Source: an uncultured Anaerobiospirillum sp.
GTDB taxonomy: Bacteria > Pseudomonadota > Gammaproteobacteria > Enterobacterales > Succinivibrionaceae
DNA length: 64,000 nt
Direction: 5' to 3'
Assembly (NCBI GenBank): GCA_944389615.1
Contig: CALXNA010000003.1
Location: forward strand, 59,470-123,469
This document shows positions 34,429-42,977 of the stretch, piece by piece. Positions within the stretch are counted from its first letter, which is position 1. Every line of letters starts with the position of its first letter. Made by a program: the position numbers and the translations under genes. A model generated the notes under the pieces. The model was not told where the DNA came from. It searched no databases and saw nothing but the letters and a program-made list of their open reading frames with translations.

Positions 34429-34800
34429 TTAGTTGGAGTTGATGAGGACGTTGAGCTCACGGTTTAAGATGTCGGAGCGGCCGATGTTCATCTCCACCAG
34501 ACGCTTCAAGTGCGAAATGGAGTCTGGCTCGATCAAGTCGCACTCAAGGCCCAGCTTCTTGCCCATGACATGGCGGCAGGTCATGTGCATCACGATCTTG
34601 GTGGTGGCCTGCAAGGTGATGACAAGCTTATATCTTTGCCCCTTGAACAGGTGCGGATCTTCTTCGTAGTTAGCGAGCTCGACAAAAGCACCTTTTAACG
34701 ACACGTCACGGACATGAACATCAAAGCTGCGGTGATGTACCTCCGACTCGAGGGTACCAGCTAAATCAAGGTAAATGCGCGAATATCTACGACGTTCCAT
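34429..34800 (-). CDS. PilZ domain protein
   Basis: A 123-residue single-domain PilZ protein. It has the two c-di-GMP-binding motifs: the arginine-rich N-terminal RRRYSR and DVSLKGAFV (D-x-S-x-x-G). Single-domain PilZ proteins carry c-di-GMP signals to motility, secretion or exopolysaccharide machines, and flagellin genes lie 8 kb away, but the partner here is unknown. ATG 34800 is chosen, with AGGAT upstream; a GTG one codon earlier (34803) is also possible. Convergent with radA. Confidence 0.85.
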   Translation of the reverse strand: MERRRYSRIYLDLAGTLESEVHHRSFDVHVRDVSLKGAFVELANYEEDPHLFKGQRYKLVITLQATTKIVMHMTCRHVMGKKLGLECDLIEPDSISHLKRLVEMNIGRSDILNRELNVLINSN

Positions 34801-35124
34801 CACGAAAATCCTACAAAAGTCTCAACCTGAACCGGCACGACTACAGCAGCACCGCCGCGCACGAAGAGCCTGACAGCACTATAAGCATTTCAGCGCTGAC
34901 CTACAGCAGCGAGGCGTCGTTAATCCAAACTTGCTCACAAAACCAGTGCGGAGCCAAACTGCACCCCCACCGCTGTCGTGCGGTCGACTGTGACGGCAAA
35001 AGAATCAAAGGACACATCAGTTTACCCCTGATTGAGCGCCATAGTACAGCCTAGCTCCAATTTTTTGTGCCCGATCACCCAAAGCGCGGCCGCCGCGAGG
35101 CGCAGCCTGACGCTGCGCAGGCGC
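34801..35124. other. Intergenic region, nothing recognised
   Basis: 324 bases between two minus-strand genes. It should hold the PilZ promoter; I see no clear motif or coding sequence. Confidence 0.4.
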
Positions 35125-36876
35125 CTACAGCGCCTTGCCCTGCGGCGCATGCGCGCCGAAGACCTTTGGTTCCATTGGGCCATGTTTCGGCCCGTGCTTA
35201 GCATCGTGCTTGGGCCCATGCTTTACGCCATGCTTGTCCGGCTTGGGCCCATGCTTGAGCTCATGCTTGTCATGCTTATGGCTCTTCTTGCCCTCGGGCT
35301 TGCCGTGCTTGTCGTGTTTGCCCGGCTTATCCTTCTTGAGGCCCTTAGGCGCGTCTTTGGCATCTTTGTGCGTCTTGGGACCCTTCGGGCCTTTATCCTT
35401 GAGCCCCTTATCTTTATGGTGCTTGTGGTGCTTGTCCTTATGCGGCTTAGGAGGTGGCGGCGGCAGCTCACCGCCGCTGGCGATGAGCTGATCTAAGTCT
35501 TGCCCCTCTAAGAGCAGCTCTTGCGCCAGCTGCTGCTCCAGTAAGGCCGCAGTCTGGGCAATGCGCTCAAATTCAAGGTCAACATCGACCTCGCTTTGCT
35601 CATCGTCGGGGTGAACCGGGGCGCGCGGGCCGACCTGCTGCACCGCCAAGTGCTCAGGGAGCGGGGGCCTCGCCCCACGCTCATGGGCCTCAGCCTGCGC
35701 TAGGGCTTGGGCTTGGGCCATGATCAGAGCTTCTTCTTGTCCTAAGCGCTCGTTATTGGCATTGAGCTCATCGAGCATCGCCGCCACCGCCTGCTGCTCG
35801 GCCAAGGCCTGCCGCAGGTTATGGTCAGTACGGGCCAAATCCTCAGGCTCGACCGCAAACGGCGCTGACTTAGAGGCCGCTTCTGGCTTTGGTACCCGTG
35901 GCTCTGGTGCAGGCTCAGGCTCAGGCTCTGGAGCAGGTGCGGGTTCAGGTGCCGGACGATGCGCGGCCGCCACTTCGTGCGCCATCATTTGGGCGTAGGA
36001 CGGTACCTCAGGCGGAGTCAGCTCCTCATCACTGAGCGGTTCGGTCAGGTCAGGCGCGTGCGGCTCCCCCTCAGGGCGCTCAGGGTCAAAGACGATGAGA
36101 TCGTGCTCATGCCATGGCGACTGCGGCGGCTGCGGGCGCGGCGTGTGCTTAGGCGCCGGGGCGCTGCCGTCGAGCGGCTCGTCCTCAGGCTCGTCTTCAG
36201 GCGCGACCTCAGGCTCAGCCTCTGACTCGGCCTCATCTTCGGGGGCTGGGGCGGCGTGCGTGACGGTAAAGCACTCGGCGAAGTCCTCGAAGGTCAGATC
36301 GTTATCAAGGCCGATGTTCGAGCAGCCACTTTCGAGCGCCAATTGGCATAGCGCAATGACATTCTCCGGGGAGCGCGGCAGGCGCACCTGCTCCATCAGG
36401 TCGATCTGAAAGGACATCTCAGCCTGAATTGGGGGGAGCTCAAGCAAGTCATCTTCGGTTGCGCAGTTGTCAGGATAGGCATGCTCGCAGTAGCGGATGA
36501 CGGAGGAGAGCGAGGCCTGCGAGGCGTTGATAGCGCCCTTGGAGTTGTCGGGCACTGAGGACAAGGCCGCATCGAGCATCACCGCCGCATCGAAGGCAAA
36601 GGAGTCGCCTTCTGAGTACTCCTCAAGCTCCATCGGCAAGAAGGGCGCGATCTCATCGAAGGCCGCGCTGAGATCGATGTGGTTGAACTTATCGTAGTGG
36701 AAGCGCCAAGCGGCCTTGAGGGCATTGAGGTACTGGGCTTTACCTTGCGTCTCCTTGAGCTCGCACCACAGGGCGAAGTTAGGATATTGGCGCGTGGCCA
36801 GCACTAAGGCAAACAAAGAGTGACGCCATGCAGGCATCTTATTGAGTAAAGGGTAGAACTTCTCGCCAAACAGCAC
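35125..36876 (-). CDS. yjaG: YjaG-like (DUF416) protein with long acidic and His/Lys-rich tail
   Basis: The first about 200 residues match E. coli YjaG/DUF416: MPAWRHSLFALVLATRQYPN, a central acidic helix region and CSNIG near residue 190. The remaining about 385 residues are low complexity: Glu/Pro/Ala-rich, then Gln/Glu-rich helices, then a basic tail with many KHG, KHD and GPKH units that could bind metal or nucleic acid. E. coli YjaG is only about 196 residues, so the tail is a lineage-specific extension. GTG 36876 has GAGG 7 bases upstream; an upstream TTG is less likely. The function of YjaG is unknown. yjaG, rsd, hupA and purHD also cluster in E. coli. Confidence 0.75.
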   Translation of the reverse strand: MLFGEKFYPLLNKMPAWRHSLFALVLATRQYPNFALWCELKETQGKAQYLNALKAAWRFHYDKFNHIDLSAAFDEIAPFLPMELEEYSEGDSFAFDAAVMLDAALSSVPDNSKGAINASQASLSSVIRYCEHAYPDNCATEDDLLELPPIQAEMSFQIDLMEQVRLPRSPENVIALCQLALESGCSNIGLDNDLTFEDFAECFTVTHAAPAPEDEAESEAEPEVAPEDEPEDEPLDGSAPAPKHTPRPQPPQSPWHEHDLIVFDPERPEGEPHAPDLTEPLSDEELTPPEVPSYAQMMAHEVAAAHRPAPEPAPAPEPEPEPAPEPRVPKPEAASKSAPFAVEPEDLARTDHNLRQALAEQQAVAAMLDELNANNERLGQEEALIMAQAQALAQAEAHERGARPPLPEHLAVQQVGPRAPVHPDDEQSEVDVDLEFERIAQTAALLEQQLAQELLLEGQDLDQLIASGGELPPPPPKPHKDKHHKHHKDKGLKDKGPKGPKTHKDAKDAPKGLKKDKPGKHDKHGKPEGKKSHKHDKHELKHGPKPDKHGVKHGPKHDAKHGPKHGPMEPKVFGAHAPQGKAL

Positions 36877-37568
36877 AGGACACCTCAAAGCTAACGTGAC
36901 AGTAGCCCCTAGGGCTTAAGCTCTCAGTATAGCCCAGATCGCCGCCCAAAGCGCCGCCAGTTCGTCGGCGAACGCGCGCCATGGTGAGCGCGACCGCCAG
37001 CGGTGGGCCTGCGGCGCAAGCGCGGGCGCAGGGCGCGGGCACAACTTAGGCATAGCCATTGCTAAAAGGCGGCAGCCGCCGCCTTAGTCTGCGTAAAAGT
37101 CGCAAAGTGCGCCGCAGAGCGTGCAGAATGCGCCGTGGATCAAGGTATTGAGTTCATTTTTCCGGCACAATGTCAAATTTTGTGGGCACCAAGGCCGGGA
37201 GGCGCGGCGCCGCTGATTATAAGATCGCGGTGACGGCCTAAGGGCCGGGCCTCCGCTAAGGTGGGGGCACGGGCCGGGCTTTTTGGTGGAACTTTTGCAA
37301 CTAGGCCTCGTCTATCAAGCATAGGACGTGAAATCGTGCTAGGACGCAGGCGCGGGCGCAAGCCCGGTCATCTGACCTAGGTGCGCGGTAATAATTGTGG
37401 TGTCAAGGATCGTACGTCGCGGCGTATGGTACTTGGTGGTTAGCTGGTGTGAGCTTGTAGCGCAAGCTTTGCTTGTTAGCAATCCTTGGGCGGCCCTGCC
37501 GCCGAGGTTGTGGTGTTCTGCAAGTCAAGTAACAAGACAAGAAGCCGGAGCTCCGGCTTGGCAATCCC
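36877..37568. other. Intergenic region upstream of the MepM-like gene
   Basis: 692 bases between divergent genes. It holds a terminator-like hairpin, AAGGCGGC/GCCGCCTT (37066-37085), that has TTTT on the minus strand, and a perfect 18-base palindrome (37542-37559) next to the MepM-like start. No gene recognised. Confidence 0.5.
37542..37559 (+). promoter_or_regulatory. Perfect palindrome at the MepM-like start
   Basis: AAGCCGGAGCTCCGGCTT ends 9 bases before ATG 37569. No Shine-Dalgarno lies between it and the ATG; the only GGAG is inside the palindrome. It could sequester the ribosome site or bind a dimeric protein. Confidence 0.45.
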
Positions 37569-39299
37569 ATGCAGACAGAAGATTTTATCTATCAAGATGA
37601 CCTTGCTTTAAGTAAGTACCCACTTTCCAAGAAGCATGTGATTGCCATCGTCAGTACCGCCATGGTCGCATGCTCGCTCTACTTCGTGTTACCGCAGCCT
37701 GAGAGCGTCAACACCGCGGTCGTCGATTCGTCCAACTATGGCGCCGTCTCCGATGAAAACTACGGCACCTACGAGGGGATGCTCGATCCCACCCGCTCGC
37801 TGACCGACATTTTGTTGACCGATGAGACGGACTATCCCATTGAGGTGCCAGCTGACGGCTCGATGGGGCAGGAGGTCTACCTGACCCAAGATGGCTCCCT
37901 TGAGAACTACGACGAAGTTGACGTCACCGCCGAGCTGGCGCTTACCGATGAGTCGGCCTTTGCCGAGGAGCTCCAAGACTTAGCCCCGGCCGAGGACATG
38001 CCTTCGGCATGGATCGCCGAGGAGATCCAGCGCGGTGATACCTTAAGCTCGATCTTCTCGGACTTGAACATTCCCTACAGCGTGACCATGGCTATTGCCG
38101 ACAACAAGACCGTGGGCAACTCCTTAACCAACCTCATCCCGGGCAACAAGCTCTACTTCTGCTTTGATGATCAGAACAATCTGACCGGCTTTGTTAAGCA
38201 GATCAGCGGCGATGAGCAATGGCGCTTTGAGCGCAAGGACGTTGCTACCTTAGACTTCACGGTCACGCGTGAGCCGGTTGGCAGCCGCATCTATATCGAG
38301 AGCGCCGATGGCACGGTCAAGCCGCTGCTCGATGAGAACAATCTCCCGGCCTACAAACAGCGCGGCCGTTTAGTGGTCGCTGAGATTGGCGCCGGTGAGA
38401 GCTTCTCGGTGGCCGCTCACGACGCCGGTTTAACCTACAACGAGATCCGCCAGATCACAGATTTGTTTAAGGGCCGCGTCCAGTTCACCCGCCATATCCA
38501 GCCGGGCGACACGGTACGGGTTCTGTTCTCTGATGACAAGGGCAACGGTAAGATCAACGCCATTGAGCTCAAGCTGCGCAAGGTCGGCACCTTAACCGCC
38601 TTCCGCAATCTCAGCGATGATCGCTTCTACGACGAGAACGGCTACAACACCTCGACTTCGACCTTCCGCCGCTTCCCGATCGATGGCAAGGTCAGAATCT
38701 CGAGCGATTTCAATCCGCACCGCAAGCACCCAGTCACGGGTAAAGTTCGGCCGCATAACGGCACCGACTTTGCGGTGCGTGTCGGCACTCCAGTGGTCGC
38801 CCCAGCCGATGGCGTGGTTGAGCTCGCCAAGTATTCGCGCTCGGCCGGTTACTACATCATCCTGCGCCACCGCGGCAGCTACTCGACCGTCTACATGCAC
38901 CTGTCCAAGATCTTGGTCAAGCCGGGCCAGCGCGTCAAGATCGGCCAGCAGATTGCGCGCTCGGGCAATACCGGCATGTCGACCGGCCCGCACTTACACT
39001 ATGAGCTGCGCCGCAACGGCCACGCCATCAATGCCATGAGAGTCACGCTCCCGGCCAACGAGGATGTAGCCGTCGCCAAGAAGAATCGCGCGCGCTTTGA
39101 CGCCAACGTCGCGCTCTTCAAAAAGGAGCTCTACGAAAACGAGTTAGTGGCCCAAGCCGTAGATAAGGACGAGAGCGAGGAGCTCGAGCAAACGGCCAGC
39201 GCTCCAACCGAGCCAAGCGCCACTGACACCAGCACGGTGGCCGAGGTCGCCGACATCGTCTCTGGCGGCGCCCAGCACGTCACCGCTGCCGCGCACTAA
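37569..39299 (+). CDS. mepM: M23 family murein DD-endopeptidase, MepM-like
   Basis: The 576-residue envelope enzyme has one N-terminal membrane helix (about 22-42), an acidic linker, a LysM/OapA-like region (EIQRGDTLSSIFSDLNI) and a C-terminal M23 LytM domain. The zinc ligands are in RPHNGTDF (His396, Asp400) and PHLHYE (His475, His477), so it should be active. MepM cleaves D-Ala-mDAP cross-links to let new peptidoglycan be inserted. A disordered acidic tail of about 60 residues follows the catalytic domain. Start ATG 37569 lies just after a palindrome and lacks a clear ribosome binding site. Confidence 0.88.
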   Translation: MQTEDFIYQDDLALSKYPLSKKHVIAIVSTAMVACSLYFVLPQPESVNTAVVDSSNYGAVSDENYGTYEGMLDPTRSLTDILLTDETDYPIEVPADGSMGQEVYLTQDGSLENYDEVDVTAELALTDESAFAEELQDLAPAEDMPSAWIAEEIQRGDTLSSIFSDLNIPYSVTMAIADNKTVGNSLTNLIPGNKLYFCFDDQNNLTGFVKQISGDEQWRFERKDVATLDFTVTREPVGSRIYIESADGTVKPLLDENNLPAYKQRGRLVVAEIGAGESFSVAAHDAGLTYNEIRQITDLFKGRVQFTRHIQPGDTVRVLFSDDKGNGKINAIELKLRKVGTLTAFRNLSDDRFYDENGYNTSTSTFRRFPIDGKVRISSDFNPHRKHPVTGKVRPHNGTDFAVRVGTPVVAPADGVVELAKYSRSAGYYIILRHRGSYSTVYMHLSKILVKPGQRVKIGQQIARSGNTGMSTGPHLHYELRRNGHAINAMRVTLPANEDVAVAKKNRARFDANVALFKKELYENELVAQAVDKDESEELEQTASAPTEPSATDTSTVAEVADIVSGGAQHVTAAAH

Positions 39300-39397
39300 C
39301 GCGCGCCCAGAGCGGCCTCTCAGCAACCTCCGCGCCTTCGTTCCGCGGCTGCTACGCCGCGGAAGCTGCGCCACGTCGCATGGTGTGAGCGGTAGGC

Positions 39398-39425
39398 TTG
39401 ACGGTAGTGTTATTGCCGCTACAAT
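39398..39425 (+). promoter_or_regulatory. Sigma70-type promoter of rsd
   Basis: TTGACG (39398-39403), 16 bp, TACAAT (39420-39425). Transcription would start near 39432 and give a leader of about 105 bases that contains the hairpin-bridged ribosome binding site. Confidence 0.7.
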
Positions 39426-39482
39426 CAGTTGTATCAGAAGTTGCGCCGAGAAGACGCGACAGCTCTAACCTAACTGAGAACA

Positions 39483-39539
39483 GGAGGCGGCGTTTCCTCC
39501 CCCAAGTGCGCTTGGTGGTGCCCGCGCCGGTTTGCGATG
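39483..39539 (+). promoter_or_regulatory. Hairpin-bridged ribosome binding site of rsd
   Basis: GGAGG (39483-39487) abuts CGGCGT (39488-39493), which pairs with GCGCCG (39524-39529) using one U-G wobble in place of the C-G seen in the other copies. The ATG at 39537 follows 7 bases later. The enclosed hairpin is CCAAG-TGCG-CTTGG (39502-39515). No Shine-Dalgarno lies near the ATG. Confidence 0.65.
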
Positions 39540-40064
39540 ACAGCTACAGCCATTCGTGGTTTCAATACCACGCTCCAACAGGTCGAGCAGCGCTATGAGT
39601 GGGTCAACGACATGATCCGCTTACGCCAAGAGCTGGTGCTCAAATACATGCAGCTTTTGCACTTGGCCCCGCCTGATCCCAAGTTCCAACAGCCCGAGCC
39701 CGATTTAGACGACGAAGGCCCGCGCTATCCACCTGCGGCGCAGATAGTGGACTTCTGCAACCACCTCACCGACTACGTCTCGCACGGCCACTTCGACCTC
39801 TTCCCCAAAATCGTCGAGCTCATCGAAAACGCCTCCGGCCGCTCGCTCTCAATTGCCCAGCGTGTGCTGCCGCGCCTTGACTCTTCGATCGAGCAGCTGA
39901 TGGATTTCAGCGACAAGTACAGCGAGCACTTAGACGATGACAAGCTTGCATCCTTGCAGCAGGATTTAGAAAAGTTAGGGCCGGTCTTAGAGCAGCGTTT
40001 TAGAAACGAAGATCGCCTCATCATTGCGCTGCGCCTCGTCCATGCCATCGCCTCCTCGGTCTAA
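39537..40064 (+). CDS. rsd: Rsd/AlgQ-family regulator of sigma D
   Basis: The 175-residue helical protein resembles E. coli Rsd, the anti-sigma70 factor that frees RNA polymerase for alternative sigma factors in stationary phase. Shared features are the WVNDMIRLRQELVLKYMQL helix, the FCNHLTDYVSHGHFDLFPKIVE segment (E. coli FCQSLVDYLSAGHFSIYERI) and the C-terminal LGPVLEQRFRNEDRLI. It is slightly longer than E. coli Rsd (158). The start is ATG 39537, fixed by the hairpin-bridged ribosome site. Neighbours yjaG, hupA and purHD match the E. coli rsd region. Confidence 0.85.
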   Translation: MTATAIRGFNTTLQQVEQRYEWVNDMIRLRQELVLKYMQLLHLAPPDPKFQQPEPDLDDEGPRYPPAAQIVDFCNHLTDYVSHGHFDLFPKIVELIENASGRSLSIAQRVLPRLDSSIEQLMDFSDKYSEHLDDDKLASLQQDLEKLGPVLEQRFRNEDRLIIALRLVHAIASSV

Positions 40065-40082
40065 CCAATAGCCCGCAGCGCC

Positions 40083-40105
40083 CCGCGCCGCGCCCCGCGG
40101 CGCGG
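40083..40105. terminator. Hairpin between convergent rsd and FabH-like genes
   Basis: CCGCGCCGC (40083-40091) pairs with GCGGCGCGG (40097-40105). No T-run follows on either strand; terminator role inferred from position. Confidence 0.5.
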
Positions 40106-40149
40106 CCCTTGGTTTACGTCCAGAGCAAGTTGGGTGCTGCTCTCAGGGC

Positions 40150-41343
40150 TTAGGCTTCTTGCTCGAAGCGGAAGGTTGGGTAGAGGTGGGTCTGGCTGAA
40201 CTCAACCAGCGCGACAGCGACGGAGAGGCCTGCGCCGGTCGCGGCTAAGCAGACGGGCTGGCTGGTGAGCTCAGGGAGCTGCTCTAAGTTATGGCTGATG
40301 GTGAGGCCTAAGGCGCCGTTGACGACATGGCCGGGGTCTTGATTGAGGAACCTAAAGAAGCCTTGGGCGTGGGCCTTAAGCTTCGCGTCGTGGGCATAAG
40401 GCTTGGCCAGCACCTCGTTTAAGCCCTTGAACATGACCTGAGGCAGGGGCGAGCACAGCCCCAAGCTCAGATCGGTCAGGCTACGCCCGGTGGCCGCGAG
40501 CATCTCTTGTAAGCCCTTGACGATCAAGGTGTGGCCGAGAAAGGCCGACTTGACGAAGACGAAGTTGTCTTTAGGGCTATTGGTGCCTGATGGAAACTCC
40601 ACGCAGTGCTCAGCGGTGAGCTGCGCCGGAGCTGGGCGCGGGGCGGCCAAGGCCAAGGTAGCGGCATTGGGCTCACGCAAGGACAAGCTCACGCTGCGGG
40701 CGGGGAGTTGGTTGTGATCGAATTGGTCGGCGCTTTTGCAGCTGAAGACCAAGTCGGGGGCAGCCAGATTGCGCTCTAAGATCACCGCCGAGCCGCCATC
40801 GCATATGAGGTGATCGCGCTCGTTGCGGTTGAAGATGTTGGTGAGGCGAGCGCAGTCACCCATCAGCACCAAGACGCGTGAGCGTATGCCGCTTGATACC
40901 AGCTGCGCGCCCAAGAACAGACCGTTGAGGAAGCCGGTGCAATTGGCGCAGAGGTCAAAGCCCAAGCAGTTCTCACCCAGCCCCAAGAAGTGCTTGTAGA
41001 TGAAGCTATTACCCGGGGTGAGGTAGTCCGGCGTCTGGGTTACACTGATGACTGTATCGATGTCGGCACCGCTTAGGCCTTCCTGCGCCAAGAGGTGCTG
41101 GGCGAGGGCTACCATCATATCGGCGGTAGTGGCCGGAGGCAGGAGCATATGGCAGTGCTGATAGCCCAAGTTGGTGTACAGTTGCTCAAAGTCCGGACCG
41201 GGCGCTACGCCTTCTAAGGCCAGCTGTTCGCGGGCATCCACGCAAAACGATGGGACTACGCCTTGCAACGCGCGGATCTGCACCCCCGTAAAAGTGATGA
41301 CGCCGTTTGCTGCCCCAACTTGAGTTTCACTGTTCATGCTCAT
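40150..41343 (-). CDS. Beta-ketoacyl-ACP synthase III (FabH)-like protein
   Basis: The 397-residue thiolase-fold protein has the FabH-type active-site cysteine in FDLCANCTGFLNGL (Cys135) and the usual early segments (DIDTVISVTQTPDYLTPGNS). Further on the match weakens: the HQAN histidine motif reads CSPLPQ and the GNTSAAS asparagine motif reads GHVVNGAL, so the Cys-His-Asn triad seems incomplete. It may be a specialised condensing enzyme, an acyltransferase or a regulatory relative. Two starts are possible, ATG 41343 or ATG 41337. It is expressed from a promoter cassette with a CTAT tract like those of the flagellin genes, which lie next to it. Confidence 0.7.
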   Translation of the reverse strand: MSMNSETQVGAANGVITFTGVQIRALQGVVPSFCVDAREQLALEGVAPGPDFEQLYTNLGYQHCHMLLPPATTADMMVALAQHLLAQEGLSGADIDTVISVTQTPDYLTPGNSFIYKHFLGLGENCLGFDLCANCTGFLNGLFLGAQLVSSGIRSRVLVLMGDCARLTNIFNRNERDHLICDGGSAVILERNLAAPDLVFSCKSADQFDHNQLPARSVSLSLREPNAATLALAAPRPAPAQLTAEHCVEFPSGTNSPKDNFVFVKSAFLGHTLIVKGLQEMLAATGRSLTDLSLGLCSPLPQVMFKGLNEVLAKPYAHDAKLKAHAQGFFRFLNQDPGHVVNGALGLTISHNLEQLPELTSQPVCLAATGAGLSVAVALVEFSQTHLYPTFRFEQEA

Positions 41344-41535
41344 ATACCGCCCAAAGGATGGGCGCAGAGCCCACCGAAGTTCCGAGAACCATGGCGCAGG
41401 CACCGGTAGGCGCAGCGCTCAATGGTCGAATCGTCTCGGCATCGGAACCATAGCGTACAGCTGTGCTGGCCGCAGGGCGATATGGCGGGGGCGGCGTGTT
41501 TGTGCGGATGAATTTAAGCAGAGCGACCTAAAATT

Positions 41536-41551
41536 AGGCACAAAGCTTGCA
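41536..41551 (+). promoter_or_regulatory. Sigma54-like element 1
   Basis: AGGCAC-N5-TTGCA keeps the GG and GC dinucleotides at the -24/-12 spacing and directly abuts the first CTAT tract. It is weaker than the two copies further right and faces no recognised gene. Confidence 0.35.
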
Positions 41552-41572
41552 CTATCTATCTATCTATCTATC
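41552..41572. repeat. CTAT microsatellite 1 (5 units)
   Basis: Five perfect CTAT units plus one base lie in the predicted 5' untranslated region of the FabH-like gene, about 17 bases after the predicted transcription start. Confidence 0.95.
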
Positions 41573-41595
41573 ACACCAACTCACAAGCTTAATAT

Positions 41596-41624
41596 ATTAT
41601 AACGCAGAACGTGGGGCGGTGCAA
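41596..41624 (-). promoter_or_regulatory. Promoter of the FabH-like gene
   Basis: On the minus strand TTGCAC (41619-41624), 17 bp, TATAAT (41596-41601). Transcription would start near 41589 and run into the CTAT tract. The same arrangement precedes both flagellin genes. Confidence 0.6.
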
Positions 41625-41977
41625 GCTGACTGAAAGCGGGGCATACCCTGTGCTTGAGAGTTGAGGCGAGCGCTCGGGATGAGCTGCGGCGGCAGGAAGC
41701 TGCCATCTTGCTGGGTGAAGGCTGAGCCCCGGTGGGGCGAGCCGCGCTTGAGCGGAGGGGAAAATAAGCTCCAACCAAAATACAGTAGTTGGAGCTCACG
41801 CTCATGCCAAGCGTGCAAGGCCTGTCGACCTTGCGGCAGTATACGTTTTGCTTGGCATCGAGAAGGTAAACCAAGACCGGAGTGTCCGGCCTTAGCAAAT
41901 CTTGGGGAATGGCGCGGTCAGACGCGCAAGCGGCTGTTGCCGTGATGCGCTCTGCCGTGGTCTGATTCTTACTGCCA

Positions 41978-42008
41978 AAGCCTGACCTGCGCGGGGCAAG
42001 TCAGGCTT
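41978..42008 (-). terminator. Terminator of flagellin copy 1
   Basis: AAGCCTGAC (41978-41986) pairs with GTCAGGCTT (42000-42008) 57 bases after the flagellin stop. Confidence 0.6.
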
Positions 42009-42065
42009 GGCTTAGAGCTCAAAGCTCTCAGTTAGATAGGAGCGCGGCGGCTGCCGCAGGCTCGA

Positions 42066-42977
42066 TTAACCTAACATCGAGAGAGCTAACTGAGGACGGG
42101 CATTGGCCTGCATCAGCATCGAGGTAGCTGCCTGTTGGATGATGGACTGCTGCGACAGGTTGGCCGACTCCTCAGCGAAGTCTGCGTCACGGATACGCGA
42201 ACGAGCGTCAGCGGAGTTAGCCGATACGTTCGACTGGTTGCGGATCGAGGACTCTAAGCGGTTCTGGATCGCACCTAAGTCAGCACGCTGCGAGTCAACC
42301 GTCTCGATTAAGCGTTGGATATTGTTGATAGCGGCATTAGCGCCCGATTGCGAGCTGACGTCGAAGCTGGCAATATTGCCATCATTGAAGATACCGCCCA
42401 GAGCGCCGCCGCCGACACCGGCAGCGGAGGCCAACTTCGAGAAGACGAAGTTGTAAACGTTCATGGTGATCTTGTTGTCGCTGTTGGCGCCAACGTGTAA
42501 ATCTAAGGTACCGCCGGACAGGGCACCCTTGCTGCGGTAGATGGAGCCGGTGGTGAAGCCTTTTAAGATGCTGTTGCCACCGAAGGTGGTTTCCTTAGCG
42601 ATACGGCTAATTTCGTCGGTGAGGGAGGTAACCTCGTTTTGGATCGCATCACGATCCTTGCTGCCTAAGGTACCGTTGGCCGATTGGACAGCTAAGGTAC
42701 GAATGCGTTGCAGCATGTTCGAGATTTCGTCGAGGCCGCCTTCAATGGTCTGGGCCAGAGCGATACCGTCGTTAGCGTTGCGGTTGCCTTGGTTTAAGCC
42801 GTTGATCTGGGAGGTTAAGCGGTCAGCGATCTGCAGGCCTGCGGCATCGTCCTTAGCGGAGTTGATGCGAAGGCCCGAGGAGAGGCGGGTGTAGGTGGTG
42901 CTCAGGCTGCTCTGAACGTTGTTGAGGTAGCGCTGGCCATTCAAGGACGTGACGTTGGTGTTAACGTAAACTGCCAT
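42066..42977 (-). CDS. fliC: Flagellin, copy 1
   Basis: A 303-residue flagellin with the conserved N-terminal D0/D1 region (MAVYVNTNVTSLNGQRYLNN, LSSGLRINSAKDDAAGLQIA) and C-terminal D1/D0 region (RIRDADFAEESANLSQQSI, ending LALSMLG). The central variable region is short, about 90 residues. The start is ATG 42977, with GGGGAA upstream; an extension of five residues in frame is not supported. The protein is identical to copy 2. The leader is about 290 bases long and contains a CTAT tract. Confidence 0.97.
   Translation of the reverse strand: MAVYVNTNVTSLNGQRYLNNVQSSLSTTYTRLSSGLRINSAKDDAAGLQIADRLTSQINGLNQGNRNANDGIALAQTIEGGLDEISNMLQRIRTLAVQSANGTLGSKDRDAIQNEVTSLTDEISRIAKETTFGGNSILKGFTTGSIYRSKGALSGGTLDLHVGANSDNKITMNVYNFVFSKLASAAGVGGGALGGIFNDGNIASFDVSSQSGANAAINNIQRLIETVDSQRADLGAIQNRLESSIRNQSNVSANSADARSRIRDADFAEESANLSQQSIIQQAATSMLMQANARPQLALSMLG

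Larger units (their letters stand above)
41344..42065. other. Region between the FabH-like gene and flagellin copy 1
   Basis: 722 bases holding the FabH-like leader with the CTAT tract, its promoter, and a segment (41600-41960) that is also present, slightly diverged, at 43280-43650. That segment has protein-like frames on both strands, interrupted differently in the two copies, so I treat it as non-coding or decayed. A hairpin after the flagellin stop completes it. Confidence 0.6.
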
